Shown here one piece after another: positions 36,029 through 44,722 of a stretch of DNA of 64,000 nucleotides (its first letter is position 1; each line of letters opens with the position of its first letter). A model generated the notes under the pieces. The model saw only the letters and a program-made list of their open reading frames with translations, searched no databases and was not told the origin of the DNA. Position numbers and translations under genes: made by a program. The DNA comes from Oceanihabitans iliipiscarium (GTDB lineage Bacteria; Bacteroidota; Bacteroidia; Flavobacteriales; Flavobacteriaceae), in assembly GCF_042686125.1 (NCBI RefSeq), contig NZ_JBHUOV010000002.1:186001-250000 (forward strand), given 5' to 3'.

Positions 36029-36691
36029 ATGATTTTAGCAAAAAACATTCATAAATATTTTGAAGATTTACACGTGTTAAAAGGTGTGGATTTGCATATA
36101 AAAAAAGGAGAAATCGTCTCCATAGTTGGTGCTTCTGGTGCAGGAAAAACAACGCTTTTGCATATTTTAGGAACATTAGATAAGGCCTCTAAAAAAGAAA
36201 CTTCCACTTTTAAAATTAAAGATACAGATATTCAGTCTTTAAACGATAAAGCTTTAGCTAAGTTTAGAAATGAAAACATTGGTTTTATCTTTCAGTTTCA
36301 CCAATTACTTCCTGAATTTACAGCATTAGAAAATGTTTGTATTCCTGCTTTTATTAAAGGTGTAAAACCCGCAGCTGCCGAAAAAAGAGCTAAAGAACTT
36401 CTCGATTTTCTGGGCTTATCACATCGATACAAACATAAACCTAATGAGCTTTCTGGTGGTGAGCAACAACGGGTTGCTGTAGCTAGAGCTTTGGTTAATA
36501 ATCCTGATTTAATTTTTGCCGATGAACCTTCTGGAAACTTAGATAGTGCCTCTGCTGAAAATTTACACAATCTCTTTTTTAAGTTACGTGACCAATTCGG
36601 TCAAACCTTTGTAATTGTAACTCATAACGAAGATTTAGCGAATATGGCTGACAGAAAACTCACTATGGTTGATGGTAAAATAGTGGACTAA
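36029..36691 (+). CDS. LolD-like ABC transporter ATP-binding protein
   Basis: 220 residues with Walker A (GASGAGKTT), Q-loop (FIFQFHQLLPEFTALENV), signature (LSGGEQQRVAVARAL), Walker B (LIFADEPSGNLD) and H-loop (FVIVTHN). The sequence is of the LolD/MacB/FtsE group, which drive lipoprotein release or extrusion rather than import. The matching permease is not next to it, so the partner (LolC/E-like) must be elsewhere. It lies 15 bases before a large membrane protein gene. Confidence 0.88.
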   Translation: MILAKNIHKYFEDLHVLKGVDLHIKKGEIVSIVGASGAGKTTLLHILGTLDKASKKETSTFKIKDTDIQSLNDKALAKFRNENIGFIFQFHQLLPEFTALENVCIPAFIKGVKPAAAEKRAKELLDFLGLSHRYKHKPNELSGGEQQRVAVARALVNNPDLIFADEPSGNLDSASAENLHNLFFKLRDQFGQTFVIVTHNEDLANMADRKLTMVDGKIVD

Positions 36692-36706
36692 CTTTAAACC
36701 AAATGC

Positions 36707-38404
36707 ATGCTGTTTATTCTCATTTCATGGCTTTATATTTTAGCAACAAGTAGTGTTATAGGAATTACTGTAAATCGCGTCTTGCAATTACAAAAACAAG
36801 ATGTTGTGATTACTCTTTTTTTTGGTTTTTTTGGAGTCTCTTTAATCACTGGATTTTGGGCTATTCCTTTGGCTATAAATCTTAATTTTTACAGTGCTTT
36901 ATTTATTATAGTGTTAGTTCTTGGGCTATTAAACAGAAAACAACTAGTCAACTATTGGAAACAATTCATAGCAGAAATTCTAGTGCTTCACTCCTTCTTT
37001 AAAGGGTTTTTAGTTATTATTAGCGTGCTTATTTTAGCACAATGCGCTTCACCTCCATTTATTGTTGACAATGAATCTTATTATATTCAAACGATTAAAT
37101 GGCTTAATGAATATGGTTTAGTGCATGGCTTAGTGAATTTGCATCCTTTTTTAGGTCAAACCTCAGGTTGGCATATTTTACAAAGTGCTTTTAATTTTAG
37201 TTTCATCTACAATGGTTTTAATGATCTTAGTGGATTAGCATTACTTCTTGGTAATGTTTATGGAATTTTTAAACTGAATGCTTTTGTGACAAAAAAAGAA
37301 AAGTCTAAACTTAATCTTGCTTTTGGTTTGTTTCCATTATGGAATGTCTTTTTCTTTCAATTTATAAGTGCACCATCTCCAGATGTTGCAATTTATGTGC
37401 TCTCATTTATCCTGATACATCAGTTTATAGTCTGTTATTCTAACTATACCAAACATTCCTTTTTAGCGGTAGCCATGCTCGCTCTATTTATTTCTTTTAT
37501 TAAACTAACAGGATTGGTGTTTTGTCTTTTTCCATTAATCTTATACAAACGCTATTACATTTATACTAGAGCTTCAACCTCTATACTTGTGCTATTTGGA
37601 AGTCTCACACTCCTCCTATTTGCTGTAAAAAACTTAATACTTTCAGGAAACCTACTTTTTCCTTTTCAGGGTATTGACAGTTTAAAAGCAGCTTGGTGTT
37701 TACCTCATTCTATTGAAACCTATTTCGCTAATTACATGCAGCCTTATGGCTATCATTTATCTCCTGAAGCTTATGAAAAAGCGTCTATTGCATTTCGCTT
37801 AAAAACATGGCTATTTGCTCCTTTGCCTCATGGCTTATTTAATATAGTTATGATTGGTTTTTTAGTCATAATTCCTTTTGTAATAAGAAAGTTCTTCAAT
37901 ACAAAAGCGTTTTGGATCATCTATGGTATTGCCATTTTAAACATGATAGCATTATTTTTCTCGTCACCACAATACCGATTCTTCTTTCCGTTTATATTAG
38001 GTTTCTCTTTATTGATAGCATCACTTGTGGTCATGCATAAGAACAGCATTAAAGTTCTTCTAGTAACTTGTACTCTACTAGCAGCAATTCCTATGTTTTT
38101 TCAAATAAATAATAGACATCTTACTAAAAACAAACACCATGCAACGTCGAGTCAGTTTTCTTTAGAGTATTTAATTCATCCTCATGAAAATTCAAAATAT
38201 TCAAAAGCATATACAACTATAAAGCTTGGAGAAACAACATTATATACTCCAACACATGTTGACTTTTTCTGGGGCACAGGAGACATTCCCTTACCAGCTT
38301 TAAATAAAGCACAACTTGACTATTTTAAAACCTATTTTAAAGTGATTCCGCAACAGCGAACTAATGACTTAAAAGATGGTTTTATATCAAAAAAAATAGA
38401 ATGA
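36707..38404 (+). CDS. Multi-spanning membrane protein (LIC_10190-like)
   Basis: 565 residues with about twelve hydrophobic helices and a short soluble C-terminus (WGTGDIPLPALNKAQLDYF). The pattern recalls the LIC_10190-type integral membrane proteins and GT-C-like enzymes of Bacteroidota; a conserved loop near residue 120 (ASPPFIVDNESYYIQTIKWLNEYG, cited by its parts FIVDNESYY and TIKWLNEYG) has the acidic residues expected of a lipid-linked sugar enzyme. Catalysis is not established. An alternative ATG lies 4 bases upstream out of frame. Confidence 0.7.
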   Translation: MLFILISWLYILATSSVIGITVNRVLQLQKQDVVITLFFGFFGVSLITGFWAIPLAINLNFYSALFIIVLVLGLLNRKQLVNYWKQFIAEILVLHSFFKGFLVIISVLILAQCASPPFIVDNESYYIQTIKWLNEYGLVHGLVNLHPFLGQTSGWHILQSAFNFSFIYNGFNDLSGLALLLGNVYGIFKLNAFVTKKEKSKLNLAFGLFPLWNVFFFQFISAPSPDVAIYVLSFILIHQFIVCYSNYTKHSFLAVAMLALFISFIKLTGLVFCLFPLILYKRYYIYTRASTSILVLFGSLTLLLFAVKNLILSGNLLFPFQGIDSLKAAWCLPHSIETYFANYMQPYGYHLSPEAYEKASIAFRLKTWLFAPLPHGLFNIVMIGFLVIIPFVIRKFFNTKAFWIIYGIAILNMIALFFSSPQYRFFFPFILGFSLLIASLVVMHKNSIKVLLVTCTLLAAIPMFFQINNRHLTKNKHHATSSQFSLEYLIHPHENSKYSKAYTTIKLGETTLYTPTHVDFFWGTGDIPLPALNKAQLDYFKTYFKVIPQQRTNDLKDGFISKKIE

Positions 38405-38409
38405 ATAAG

Positions 38410-38417
38410 TATCTTTG
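38410..38417 (+). promoter_or_regulatory. Candidate -7 box (TATCTTTG)
   Basis: Fits TAnnTTTG but lies only 4 bases before the GTG at 38422, which would make a near-leaderless transcript. No -33 TTG. It may be fortuitous. Confidence 0.25.
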
Positions 38418-38421
38418 ATTT

Positions 38422-38993
38422 GTGAAAAAACTAAACCAAAAAGACCTCAAAGATTTTCTTGATAATAAAGTTGAACTTTATAATAATCCGAAGTTTATTG
38501 AAAGTGATCCTATTCAAATTCCACATCAGTTTTCTAAAAAAGAAGACATTGAAATTGCTGGGTTTTTAACCGCAACTATTGCTTGGGGAAATCGGAAAAG
38601 CATCATTAATAATGCTAGAAAAATGATGCAAATGCTTGATGAATCGCCTTACGACTTTGTCCTTAATCACAAAGAAAACGATTTAAAACCATTAGAATCT
38701 TTTGTGCATAGAACCTTTAATGGTTTAGATTTTATCACCTTTATTAAAGCCTTACAGTATATCTATAAGCAGCATAAAGGTTTAGAAGCTGTGTTTTCTA
38801 AGCCGAATGCCTCTGAGTCGTTACAACATGGCATACATCAATTTAAAAAAGCTTTTTTTGAAATTGAGCATTTACCAAGAACTCAAAAACATGTGAGTGA
38901 TCCTTTAAAAAATTCTGCTGCAAAACGCTTAAATATGTTAATACGTATAAATAAGGTGGCTTAAACAAATTAGAAATTTATACCTTTAGCTTA
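38422..38993 (+). pseudogene. Decayed TIGR02757 (DUF2400) family copy
   Basis: A GTG-started frame of 180 residues ends at 38964. It aligns along its length with the intact copy just downstream (for example NNPKFIE.DPIQIPH, LTATIAWGNRK, FVHRTFN, RTQKHV), at perhaps half identical residues. After NMLIRINKVA it stops, but the +1 frame continues with RWLKQIRNLYL (38954-38986), which matches RWLIRKDN of the intact copy, and then hits TAG at 38987. The C-terminal third of the family is missing. So this looks like an old tandem copy broken by a frameshift and a deletion. A shortened functional product cannot be excluded. Confidence 0.7.
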
Positions 38994-39004
38994 TAATTTA
39001 ATTA

Positions 39005-39775
39005 ATGCCATTGGACCATTCAGAATTAAAAACCTTTTTAGACGCAAAAGTATCACAATACAATAACCCTAAATTTATTGAAAATGACCCAATACAAATA
39101 CCTCATCATTATACTTTAAAAGAAGATATTGAGATTTCAGCTTTTTTAACTGCCACAATCGCTTGGGGCAATCGCAAAATGATTATTAAAAATGCTAATA
39201 AGATGATGCAGTTACTTGGAAACTCGCCATATGATTTTATTATGAATTATAATGAATCTGATTTAGATAGATTTGATGGTTTTGTTCACCGCACTTTTAA
39301 CGCTGAGGATTTTAAATATTTCATAAAGGCTCTAAGTAATATCTACACTAGCTATGAGGGCATGGAAACTATCTTCAAAAATAATGTTAACCAGCATAGT
39401 ATCCAACCAGCTATTCACGAATTTAAAAAATTATTCTTTTCGTTGGACCATCAAGTGAGAACCCAAAAACATGTTGGTGACCCAAATAAAGGTTCAGCAT
39501 GTAAAAGAATAAATATGATGTTGAGGTGGTTAATTAGAAAAGATAACGCTGGAGTAGATTTTGGTATTTGGAAGACGATTTCGCCTTCCATACTATCCTG
39601 TCCGCTGGATGTACATTCAGGAAATGTAGCTCGAAAATTAGGATTACTAAAGCGCATACAGAATGATTCTAAGGCTTTAGCCGAACTTGACCAAGCACTA
39701 AGGCTTTTTGACCCGATTGACCCTGTTAAATACGATTTTGCACTCTTTAGTATAGGTGTGAATGAGAATTTTTAG
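39005..39775 (+). CDS. TIGR02757 (DUF2400) family protein
   Basis: 256 residues, the full length of this family, widespread in Bacteroidota and epsilonproteobacteria. Conserved blocks are the YNNPKFIENDPIQIPH start, LTATIAWGNRKMI and the C-terminal WKTISPSILSCPLDVHSGNVAR and LRLFDPIDPVKYDFALFSIG, quoted in parts. The family has no assigned function, though the helical pattern with PLDVHSG..AR recalls helix-hairpin-helix DNA-repair folds. It is the last clear core gene before the accessory region, converging directly on the next gene. Confidence 0.85.
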   Translation: MPLDHSELKTFLDAKVSQYNNPKFIENDPIQIPHHYTLKEDIEISAFLTATIAWGNRKMIIKNANKMMQLLGNSPYDFIMNYNESDLDRFDGFVHRTFNAEDFKYFIKALSNIYTSYEGMETIFKNNVNQHSIQPAIHEFKKLFFSLDHQVRTQKHVGDPNKGSACKRINMMLRWLIRKDNAGVDFGIWKTISPSILSCPLDVHSGNVARKLGLLKRIQNDSKALAELDQALRLFDPIDPVKYDFALFSIGVNENF

Positions 39776-40705
39776 TTATTCCAATGTGTCACCCAATGCG
39801 ATAAGTTCTTCAATGGGCTTAAATCGATTGTTAAACTCAAGTAATATTATCTCCTTTGTCGTCTCAACCAATACTAGTTTTTCGTCAAACCTTAATTCAA
39901 ACCTAGCATATTCGATAGGAATCTTGAAAAGTTTACATATTATTTCACTTGACTCATTTAACTGTTTTTCCAATACTTTAATCCAACGTAATATATTATT
40001 TTTGGTCATTACGGCTTGAGTACTATGTCCACTAGTCATCCGACCTAACCCTGGACCATGATAGATGGTGTCTTCAATTTCGGTCATACCCATTGTAAAT
40101 CCTTTGTTCCATATATCTTGGCGTTCTTTAGCATTGACCTTTGGAAAAACACTTATAATATCTCCTTTTGCCTTAAACTCTTCAATGACATTAGGAAATT
40201 CATTATGTAGGATTCTCAACCATTTTTCATCACCAAAAACACCTTTTCTATGTGTATCAGTTCCAAGAAAAAATATTTCAGTGTCCATTACATAAACAAA
40301 CAAAATAGTGTTGCCTTGTTTTACAAACCCTGATTTTTTGTCTTCTTTGAACGATAAATGTAAGTGATGAACTCTCCACTCATTTATAAGATGGTCATGA
40401 AAATTGGTTTGTAGTACTTTTTTACTTTGGAAGCAATTGAGGTTTCCACCAGCTCTGGCAATATTTGCAATTCTAAAGATTTCCTTTGATTTTGGATGTT
40501 TCCCAATAAATACATCTGCTAATAAATCTTTTTGGAATCTTACAATTCTAGGTTTAACATCAATCAACTTGAATCTTACCGTTAAGTAATCTACAAGGGT
40601 ATTGTCTAGGTCGTTATTAAACGAGATTTTAAAATTCATTTCAGCTGAAATACGAATCAATTCTTGTCTCAGGCTTTCTCTCAAATTTATTCTATTATCA
40701 GACAT
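39776..40705 (-). CDS. Accessory protein of unknown function with RVHHLHL motif
   Basis: 309 residues from the ATG at 40705 (a TTG at 40726 could add seven). The mid region has the compact motif EWRVHHLHLSF (His113, His114, His116), then LFVYVMDTEIFFLGTD and HRKGVFGDEKWLRILHNEFP. This WxxxHLHL-strand-strand-hydrophobic pattern recurs, from memory, in uncharacterised proteins near restriction or toxin genes, and the histidines could be metal or nuclease ligands. The C-terminal 100 residues look like a separate alpha/beta part. No named family is claimed. It is the first gene of the accessory region, converging on TIGR02757 with adjoining stops. Confidence 0.6.
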   Translation of the reverse strand: MSDNRINLRESLRQELIRISAEMNFKISFNNDLDNTLVDYLTVRFKLIDVKPRIVRFQKDLLADVFIGKHPKSKEIFRIANIARAGGNLNCFQSKKVLQTNFHDHLINEWRVHHLHLSFKEDKKSGFVKQGNTILFVYVMDTEIFFLGTDTHRKGVFGDEKWLRILHNEFPNVIEEFKAKGDIISVFPKVNAKERQDIWNKGFTMGMTEIEDTIYHGPGLGRMTSGHSTQAVMTKNNILRWIKVLEKQLNESSEIICKLFKIPIEYARFELRFDEKLVLVETTKEIILLEFNNRFKPIEELIALGDTLE

Positions 40706-40994
40706 TACTTTAATTTTTATTATCAACTGAATGTATCTTCAATGTAGTTAAATATTCGATTACGACCATTTCTTCAATTTTAAAATTTATTCATTTTTAT
40801 TTGTGTTAAGTCACGTCACAGCAGCAACTAAATACTTGATTTAACTTGCGCTTTTTATTGTCCTATTTTAAAAGGACCATAGTAAATACCTTGCGTGGTG
40901 AAGGTTGAAAGTTCATGTCTTAAACTTTGTGAAGTTTAATGCCAAACTTTACCAAGATTGATTAGTTGAATAAAACACTTAATAAATAATAATT
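40706..40994. other. 289-base gap with two hairpins
   Basis: Between divergent genes. One hairpin is GTCCT..AGGAC (40860-40877) around TTTTAAAA. The other is perfect: TTAAACTT-TGTG-AAGTTTAA at 40920-40939. No T run follows either, so neither is a normal terminator. I see no promoter box with both elements. Confidence 0.5.
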
Positions 40995-41204
40995 ATGAAA
41001 AAAGTATCTGATTTTCAAATGTTCCTGATTTTTTTACTAATTCTTGTGGTCGTCTTTTGCTTCGTTCCTATTCCTAGAATTGAAGCTATTGGAGACTTCT
41101 TCAAAAAAATAATTACACCTTTGGCTATTCCATTGTCGGTAATAATATCCGCTGGTTTAGGATTAAAAAAATATATGAAAATTAAAAAAGGGAAATCACC
41201 GTAA
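40995..41204 (+). CDS. Small single- or double-span membrane protein, unknown
   Basis: 69 residues: a strong hydrophobic helix at residues 9-28 (FLIFLLILVVVFCFVPIP), a second weaker one at about 41-56, and a very basic tail (KKYMKIKKGKSP). It begins at a good ATG after an A-rich leader. Placed beside, and converging with, the RES operon. Could be a membrane-acting accessory or toxin-like peptide, but nothing in the sequence proves that. Confidence 0.5.
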   Translation: MKKVSDFQMFLIFLLILVVVFCFVPIPRIEAIGDFFKKIITPLAIPLSVIISAGLGLKKYMKIKKGKSP

Positions 41205-41236
41205 AAAAAGATAGCACATTTCTTAACATATCATAG

Positions 41237-42250
41237 TTAAAGCAATTCCGATTGAATCTCAATTTTTGATATTTCGTGAACCTCAACTGAATTACATTCT
41301 AGTTTTTCATCATTAAAAATAACTAAATTGATTCCATCTTCGTGTAAAGAACTTCCATATTCTACACCATCATATCCTAAAGACTTAATATACTCACAAA
41401 GATATTGCGTTGGCAAGTAATCCAATTCATTGTCTTGTCTTCTCAAAGGTTTTGCCAAATCACTTTCTAAGATATCTAAAAACGGTTTATTTTTAACATA
41501 ATCTTCCAATGAAAAATCACTCCATGGGCTTACTTGAAATGAAGTCCTCAATGATATAACTTTAATATCTTCTTTTAGTTTGTATTTTCCGATTGAAACA
41601 AAATCCAAAAAAGTCGCCCTAGCTTCATACATCGTAGTTTCGATTGATTGAGCAACATATAAGTAAGCAATTCCTCTTGGGTTTGCTCTTCCAGATTTTG
41701 ATGATTTATGAGGTGGCTTACCCATTTTTGTAATTGGATACCCTCTTTCATCATCTGAAATTCTGGAACGGTAAAATATCTTTCCAGAAGAATAATCTCT
41801 GATTGGGAGTATTTCTTCTAAAGATTCAAGATTAGCTTTATTATTGAAGAAAAAACGGTTTTCTTCTTTTATTTCTTTTTTGAACAATTCCCAGTTCTCA
41901 ATAAATTCTTTAGTTTCATCTGGAATTATAATACTTACTGTAGAGTTAATTAGGGTGTTATATTCTTCGTCTAATCCTTCAATTATGACTGACAAGAGTT
42001 CTTTTATTTTATCAGAATTACTCAGTCTAAAAATATTCCAATCATTTTGCAGAGCTGATACGATACCTTCGCCATCAGCATCTAAGGTGTATATGTCTAA
42101 TAATGGAATAAACTGCTCTTGAAGTTCAAGAACATCCACTAATGAAATATCCACTGTTTCGCAGAAATCACATTGACCCGTTCCATTTGAATTTGAGTAA
42201 ATAAATCCTTTTAATTCAACGTCTAAAAAACATTCTGAACAGCAATTCAT
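41237..42250 (-). CDS. HEPN/RES N-terminal domain plus RES-domain protein (NAD+ glycohydrolase-type toxin)
   Basis: 337 residues. A zinc-ribbon-like start (Cys4, Cys7, Cys27, Cys30) and helical region fit the HEPN/RES N-terminal domain; the RES domain covers about residues 158-330. The RES signature is clear: Arg161/163 in IFYRSRI, SGRANPRGIAYLYVA (about 186-200) and Glu209 in MYEARA, the positions of the catalytic Arg, Tyr and Glu of RES toxins, which split NAD+ and halt growth. No Xre/MbcA-type RES antitoxin is adjacent. Its ATG overlaps the stop of the sce7725 gene (ATGA), so it is the last gene of a coupled three-gene operon. Likely role: effector of a defence or toxin system (inference). 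Confidence 0.86.
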   Translation of the reverse strand: MNCCSECFLDVELKGFIYSNSNGTGQCDFCETVDISLVDVLELQEQFIPLLDIYTLDADGEGIVSALQNDWNIFRLSNSDKIKELLSVIIEGLDEEYNTLINSTVSIIIPDETKEFIENWELFKKEIKEENRFFFNNKANLESLEEILPIRDYSSGKIFYRSRISDDERGYPITKMGKPPHKSSKSGRANPRGIAYLYVAQSIETTMYEARATFLDFVSIGKYKLKEDIKVISLRTSFQVSPWSDFSLEDYVKNKPFLDILESDLAKPLRRQDNELDYLPTQYLCEYIKSLGYDGVEYGSSLHEDGINLVIFNDEKLECNSVEVHEISKIEIQSELL

Positions 42251-43200
42251 TTCTTAGAAAAATAATCATGAACTAATTCAAGATGATTTAGTATTGAGAG
42301 TTTTTTAACCGTACCAAGCCCTGGATATTTACCATCATCATATAGCTTTCTAAATTCATTACTTGCATTAGTATACATATCATTATCATTAATGAATGGA
42401 ATTAATTTCTCTATGGCTTCAGCAAATTTACCAGCGACATCTGAAGTGTCTTCATTGGATTCTGACACAAAATGATGTATTCTAAATTCATTTTCAGCGT
42501 TAAAATAAGTTAGATGAATGGCTACGGCATAGGGAGAAAAACCTGATTCAGAATAATCCTTGCCTACAGTTAAAAAATCAGAATAACCTTTGTAACCATC
42601 TTCAGGGTAATAAATATGTTCATCGCTAAAAAATTCATCAACATCAGATAAGTAGTCCTTGTTTCTTAATTGCCTAGTAAAGGTGTCTGATAAGAAAATT
42701 AAATTATCGTTAACTTTTCTTAACTCTCTTAAAAACTTTCGCCTACCGCTCATTTTGGGGCTTGTCAAAATATGCGCCACTGTATGTGTTTTTATAAAGT
42801 CAATTAGAGCATCAAAAGATTCATCTAAGATTGTGCCTAATATTAATACGATAGGGTGTTGTGACAACCCTAACTCTTTTAATTTATTGGTTATAGCAAC
42901 CATATTTGTTTGGCTTCTTACTATGATTCCAATTTGGAAATTTTCATATGCAAGTGGTGGTAGAAGATTAGCGCATATATAATCTATATCTCTAATTTTA
43001 TCACCTACACTTGGATTAATTACTATTGTGAAATTAACATTCGCTTTTTGTAATAAATCAATAGTTTTAATATAGGTTGAAGTTTTCTTTTTAACTGGCT
43101 CAATAATTGGATTTATGGTATTGCTACCAGATAATACACCAGCAATTTCTCGCAAAGCAATCAATTCAAATTGCTTCCCTCTTAAAAAAGGAAAGTACAT
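42247..43200 (-). CDS. sce7725-family protein
   Basis: 317 residues beginning MYFPFLRGKQFELIALRE, the mark of the sce7725 family. That start also resembles the Beta-protein family of phage and defence loci (YVPILKxKQGE type), so a shared TIM-barrel-like fold is possible. Other conserved parts are LREL in the middle and the C-terminal YDDGKYPGLGTVKKLSILNHL. In genomes where the family is known it pairs with sce7726, as here: the partner ends 3 bases upstream. No enzymatic motif is evident. I infer a sensor, adaptor or inhibitor role between the nuclease-like protein and the RES effector. Confidence 0.82.
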   Translation of the reverse strand: MYFPFLRGKQFELIALREIAGVLSGSNTINPIIEPVKKKTSTYIKTIDLLQKANVNFTIVINPSVGDKIRDIDYICANLLPPLAYENFQIGIIVRSQTNMVAITNKLKELGLSQHPIVLILGTILDESFDALIDFIKTHTVAHILTSPKMSGRRKFLRELRKVNDNLIFLSDTFTRQLRNKDYLSDVDEFFSDEHIYYPEDGYKGYSDFLTVGKDYSESGFSPYAVAIHLTYFNAENEFRIHHFVSESNEDTSDVAGKFAEAIEKLIPFINDNDMYTNASNEFRKLYDDGKYPGLGTVKKLSILNHLELVHDYFSKK

Positions 43201-43203
43201 ATG

Positions 43204-44091
43204 TTACAGGTTTTTATTTAGAAACAAATTCAGTTTTTCAAAGTCTTCTTTTTTAAAATTGGAACATATTGAAATGTGCTTTAAAAAAGTTGGGACTTTA
43301 TGTGAAGATACTACATTTTTTTCTTTTACAGTTCTCTTTTTCAGATAAGTAAACATGAAGTTATGAAAATCTTTTTCATTAATTTTTTTTGCTAATTCTA
43401 AACATTCTCTAAACAATTTAGTGTTTGGAACATCTGGCAAATAATTAAAGTATTTCTTTATTAAATGAGAATATTCATTTTTTCTCAAACATTTAAACAT
43501 ATAAGTAACATCTAAATGAGATGAATCTTCAATTGGCACAACGATGGTTGTTAAAGTGTTTCTACGTGTTAGTACCAACAATCCAATATTGGACAAACCA
43601 TTCTCTGATAAAAATGACTTGTATTTATCTGCAACAGAATGATGAGTCACAATGACCACATTCAAAAAAGACTTTCTATATTCATTAATTTGAGATAGTA
43701 ATCTTTCAGGAGAATCGTATTCTGTTTTAATTTCATAGACAACAGAAGTTCCGTTTAGCATAACCAAATCAGCAATTGATTTACCGATTCTAAATTCATT
43801 TAAAACAGTTGCTGTATTTAAGCTGTGCTTCCCTAACAAGATTTTATTTACAATCTCATTTTTATATATAAATTCACTACGATAATTTTTTAGCATTGAA
43901 CTATATAAATGCTCAAAGAAATCATGATAAGTTCTAAGCTCTAACTCTTTATCATAACTTAAATATTTAGAAACCCTTTTTTTTATTACATCAACCTCAT
44001 CATTTCTAATGATTTTATTGAACATGGAGTTGCTTAAAACAGGAGAAATTGTTTTAATAAAAGAAGAATATGTAGGTTGCGTAACTGTCAT
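43204..44091 (-). CDS. sce7726-family PD-(D/E)xK nuclease-like protein
   Basis: 295 residues. The core is a PD-(D/E)xK pattern: Glu99 (LNEFRIG), Asp108 (SIADLVML), and Glu120-Ile-Lys122 (VVYEIKTEYD), followed by the amphipathic helix ERLLSQINEYRK. That is the arrangement of restriction-type nucleases. The N-terminal 85 residues and C-terminal 120 residues are helical and not recognised. The protein matches the sce7726 family, always near sce7725 as far as I recall. It is the first gene of the operon with a possible -7 box at 44124-44131. Probable DNA or RNA cleavage, target unknown. Confidence 0.82.
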   Translation of the reverse strand: MTVTQPTYSSFIKTISPVLSNSMFNKIIRNDEVDVIKKRVSKYLSYDKELELRTYHDFFEHLYSSMLKNYRSEFIYKNEIVNKILLGKHSLNTATVLNEFRIGKSIADLVMLNGTSVVYEIKTEYDSPERLLSQINEYRKSFLNVVIVTHHSVADKYKSFLSENGLSNIGLLVLTRRNTLTTIVVPIEDSSHLDVTYMFKCLRKNEYSHLIKKYFNYLPDVPNTKLFRECLELAKKINEKDFHNFMFTYLKKRTVKEKNVVSSHKVPTFLKHISICSNFKKEDFEKLNLFLNKNL

Positions 44092-44431
44092 TTAAATCTG
44101 CTAATGGTCGCTTTTTAGAGATACAAAACTACTATATTATTTAATAAAAGTAATTAAAGGTATCTTAATAATAACTATAACCTAATTTTTTTATTATCAA
44201 TTTTATAAAAAAAACAAGGACAATTTTACTCATTTGTTTAGATTTGAATGAAACAATACGTTCTTTAAAATAGTTGCTTATATATGGTATAGGTGAAAAA
44301 TAGAAAGGTAAGATAAAGCTCTTTTTTAATAGCAAGGTATTACTCTTTTGGCTAAGAGCATAAAGAGGAATATTTTGCAACCTACACTAAAACCTAATTT
44401 CTTAAATAATATTATAATAATGCTTACGCAA
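44092..44431. other. 340-base gap upstream of the three-gene operon
   Basis: AT-rich; apart from the -7 box at 44124-44131 I see no convincing gene, terminator or repeat. A Lys/Phe-rich 71-codon frame at 44165-44380 (minus) has no domain, signal or good context and is not annotated. Confidence 0.45.
44124..44131 (-). promoter_or_regulatory. Candidate -7 box of the sce7726-sce7725-RES operon
   Basis: Minus-strand TAGTTTTG (TAnnTTTG), 33 bases before the sce7726 ATG. No -33 TTG at the right distance. Confidence 0.4.
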
Positions 44432-44683
44432 TTATAATGACTTCATCCACTTTATAAAATATATTAGTAAAACAACTATTAATGTCAGTAAAGAAAAAAC
44501 TAATGATATGAATAAACCTATCACACCTAAATCACTTTTAATAGAAGATGGCTTGTGTCTAAGCTCTGCGCTTTTGAATGAGCGATACCAATGGTCAGCT
44601 TCTAAATCATAACGTGTTCTTGTGGTTACACTTTCATCATTTGGTCTCCAATTATAATTTTGTCTTTGTTCTTGAGTTGCCAT
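44432..44683 (-). CDS. Small tail-anchored-like membrane protein, unknown
   Basis: 83 residues: a polar, Arg/Tyr/Trp-rich N-terminal half (NYNWRPNDESVTTRTRYDL, in parts) and one C-terminal membrane helix (residues 53-77, IGLFISLVFSLLTLIVVLLIYF in two blocks). A soluble head with a C-terminal anchor. The amino-acid composition looks like a real protein. It follows the recombinase gene by 39 bases on the same strand, so the two may be co-transcribed. Function unknown. Confidence 0.6.
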   Translation of the reverse strand: MATQEQRQNYNWRPNDESVTTRTRYDLEADHWYRSFKSAELRHKPSSIKSDLGVIGLFISLVFSLLTLIVVLLIYFIKWMKSL

Positions 44684-44722
44684 GTTTCTTAAATTTATAT
44701 TTGAATATTACCTAGCTAATTT

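Noticed and set aside
44165..44380. 71-codon minus-strand frame rich in Lys, Phe and Ile
   Set aside because: No domain, no good start context, and composition expected of translated AT-rich spacer. Kept as a gap.
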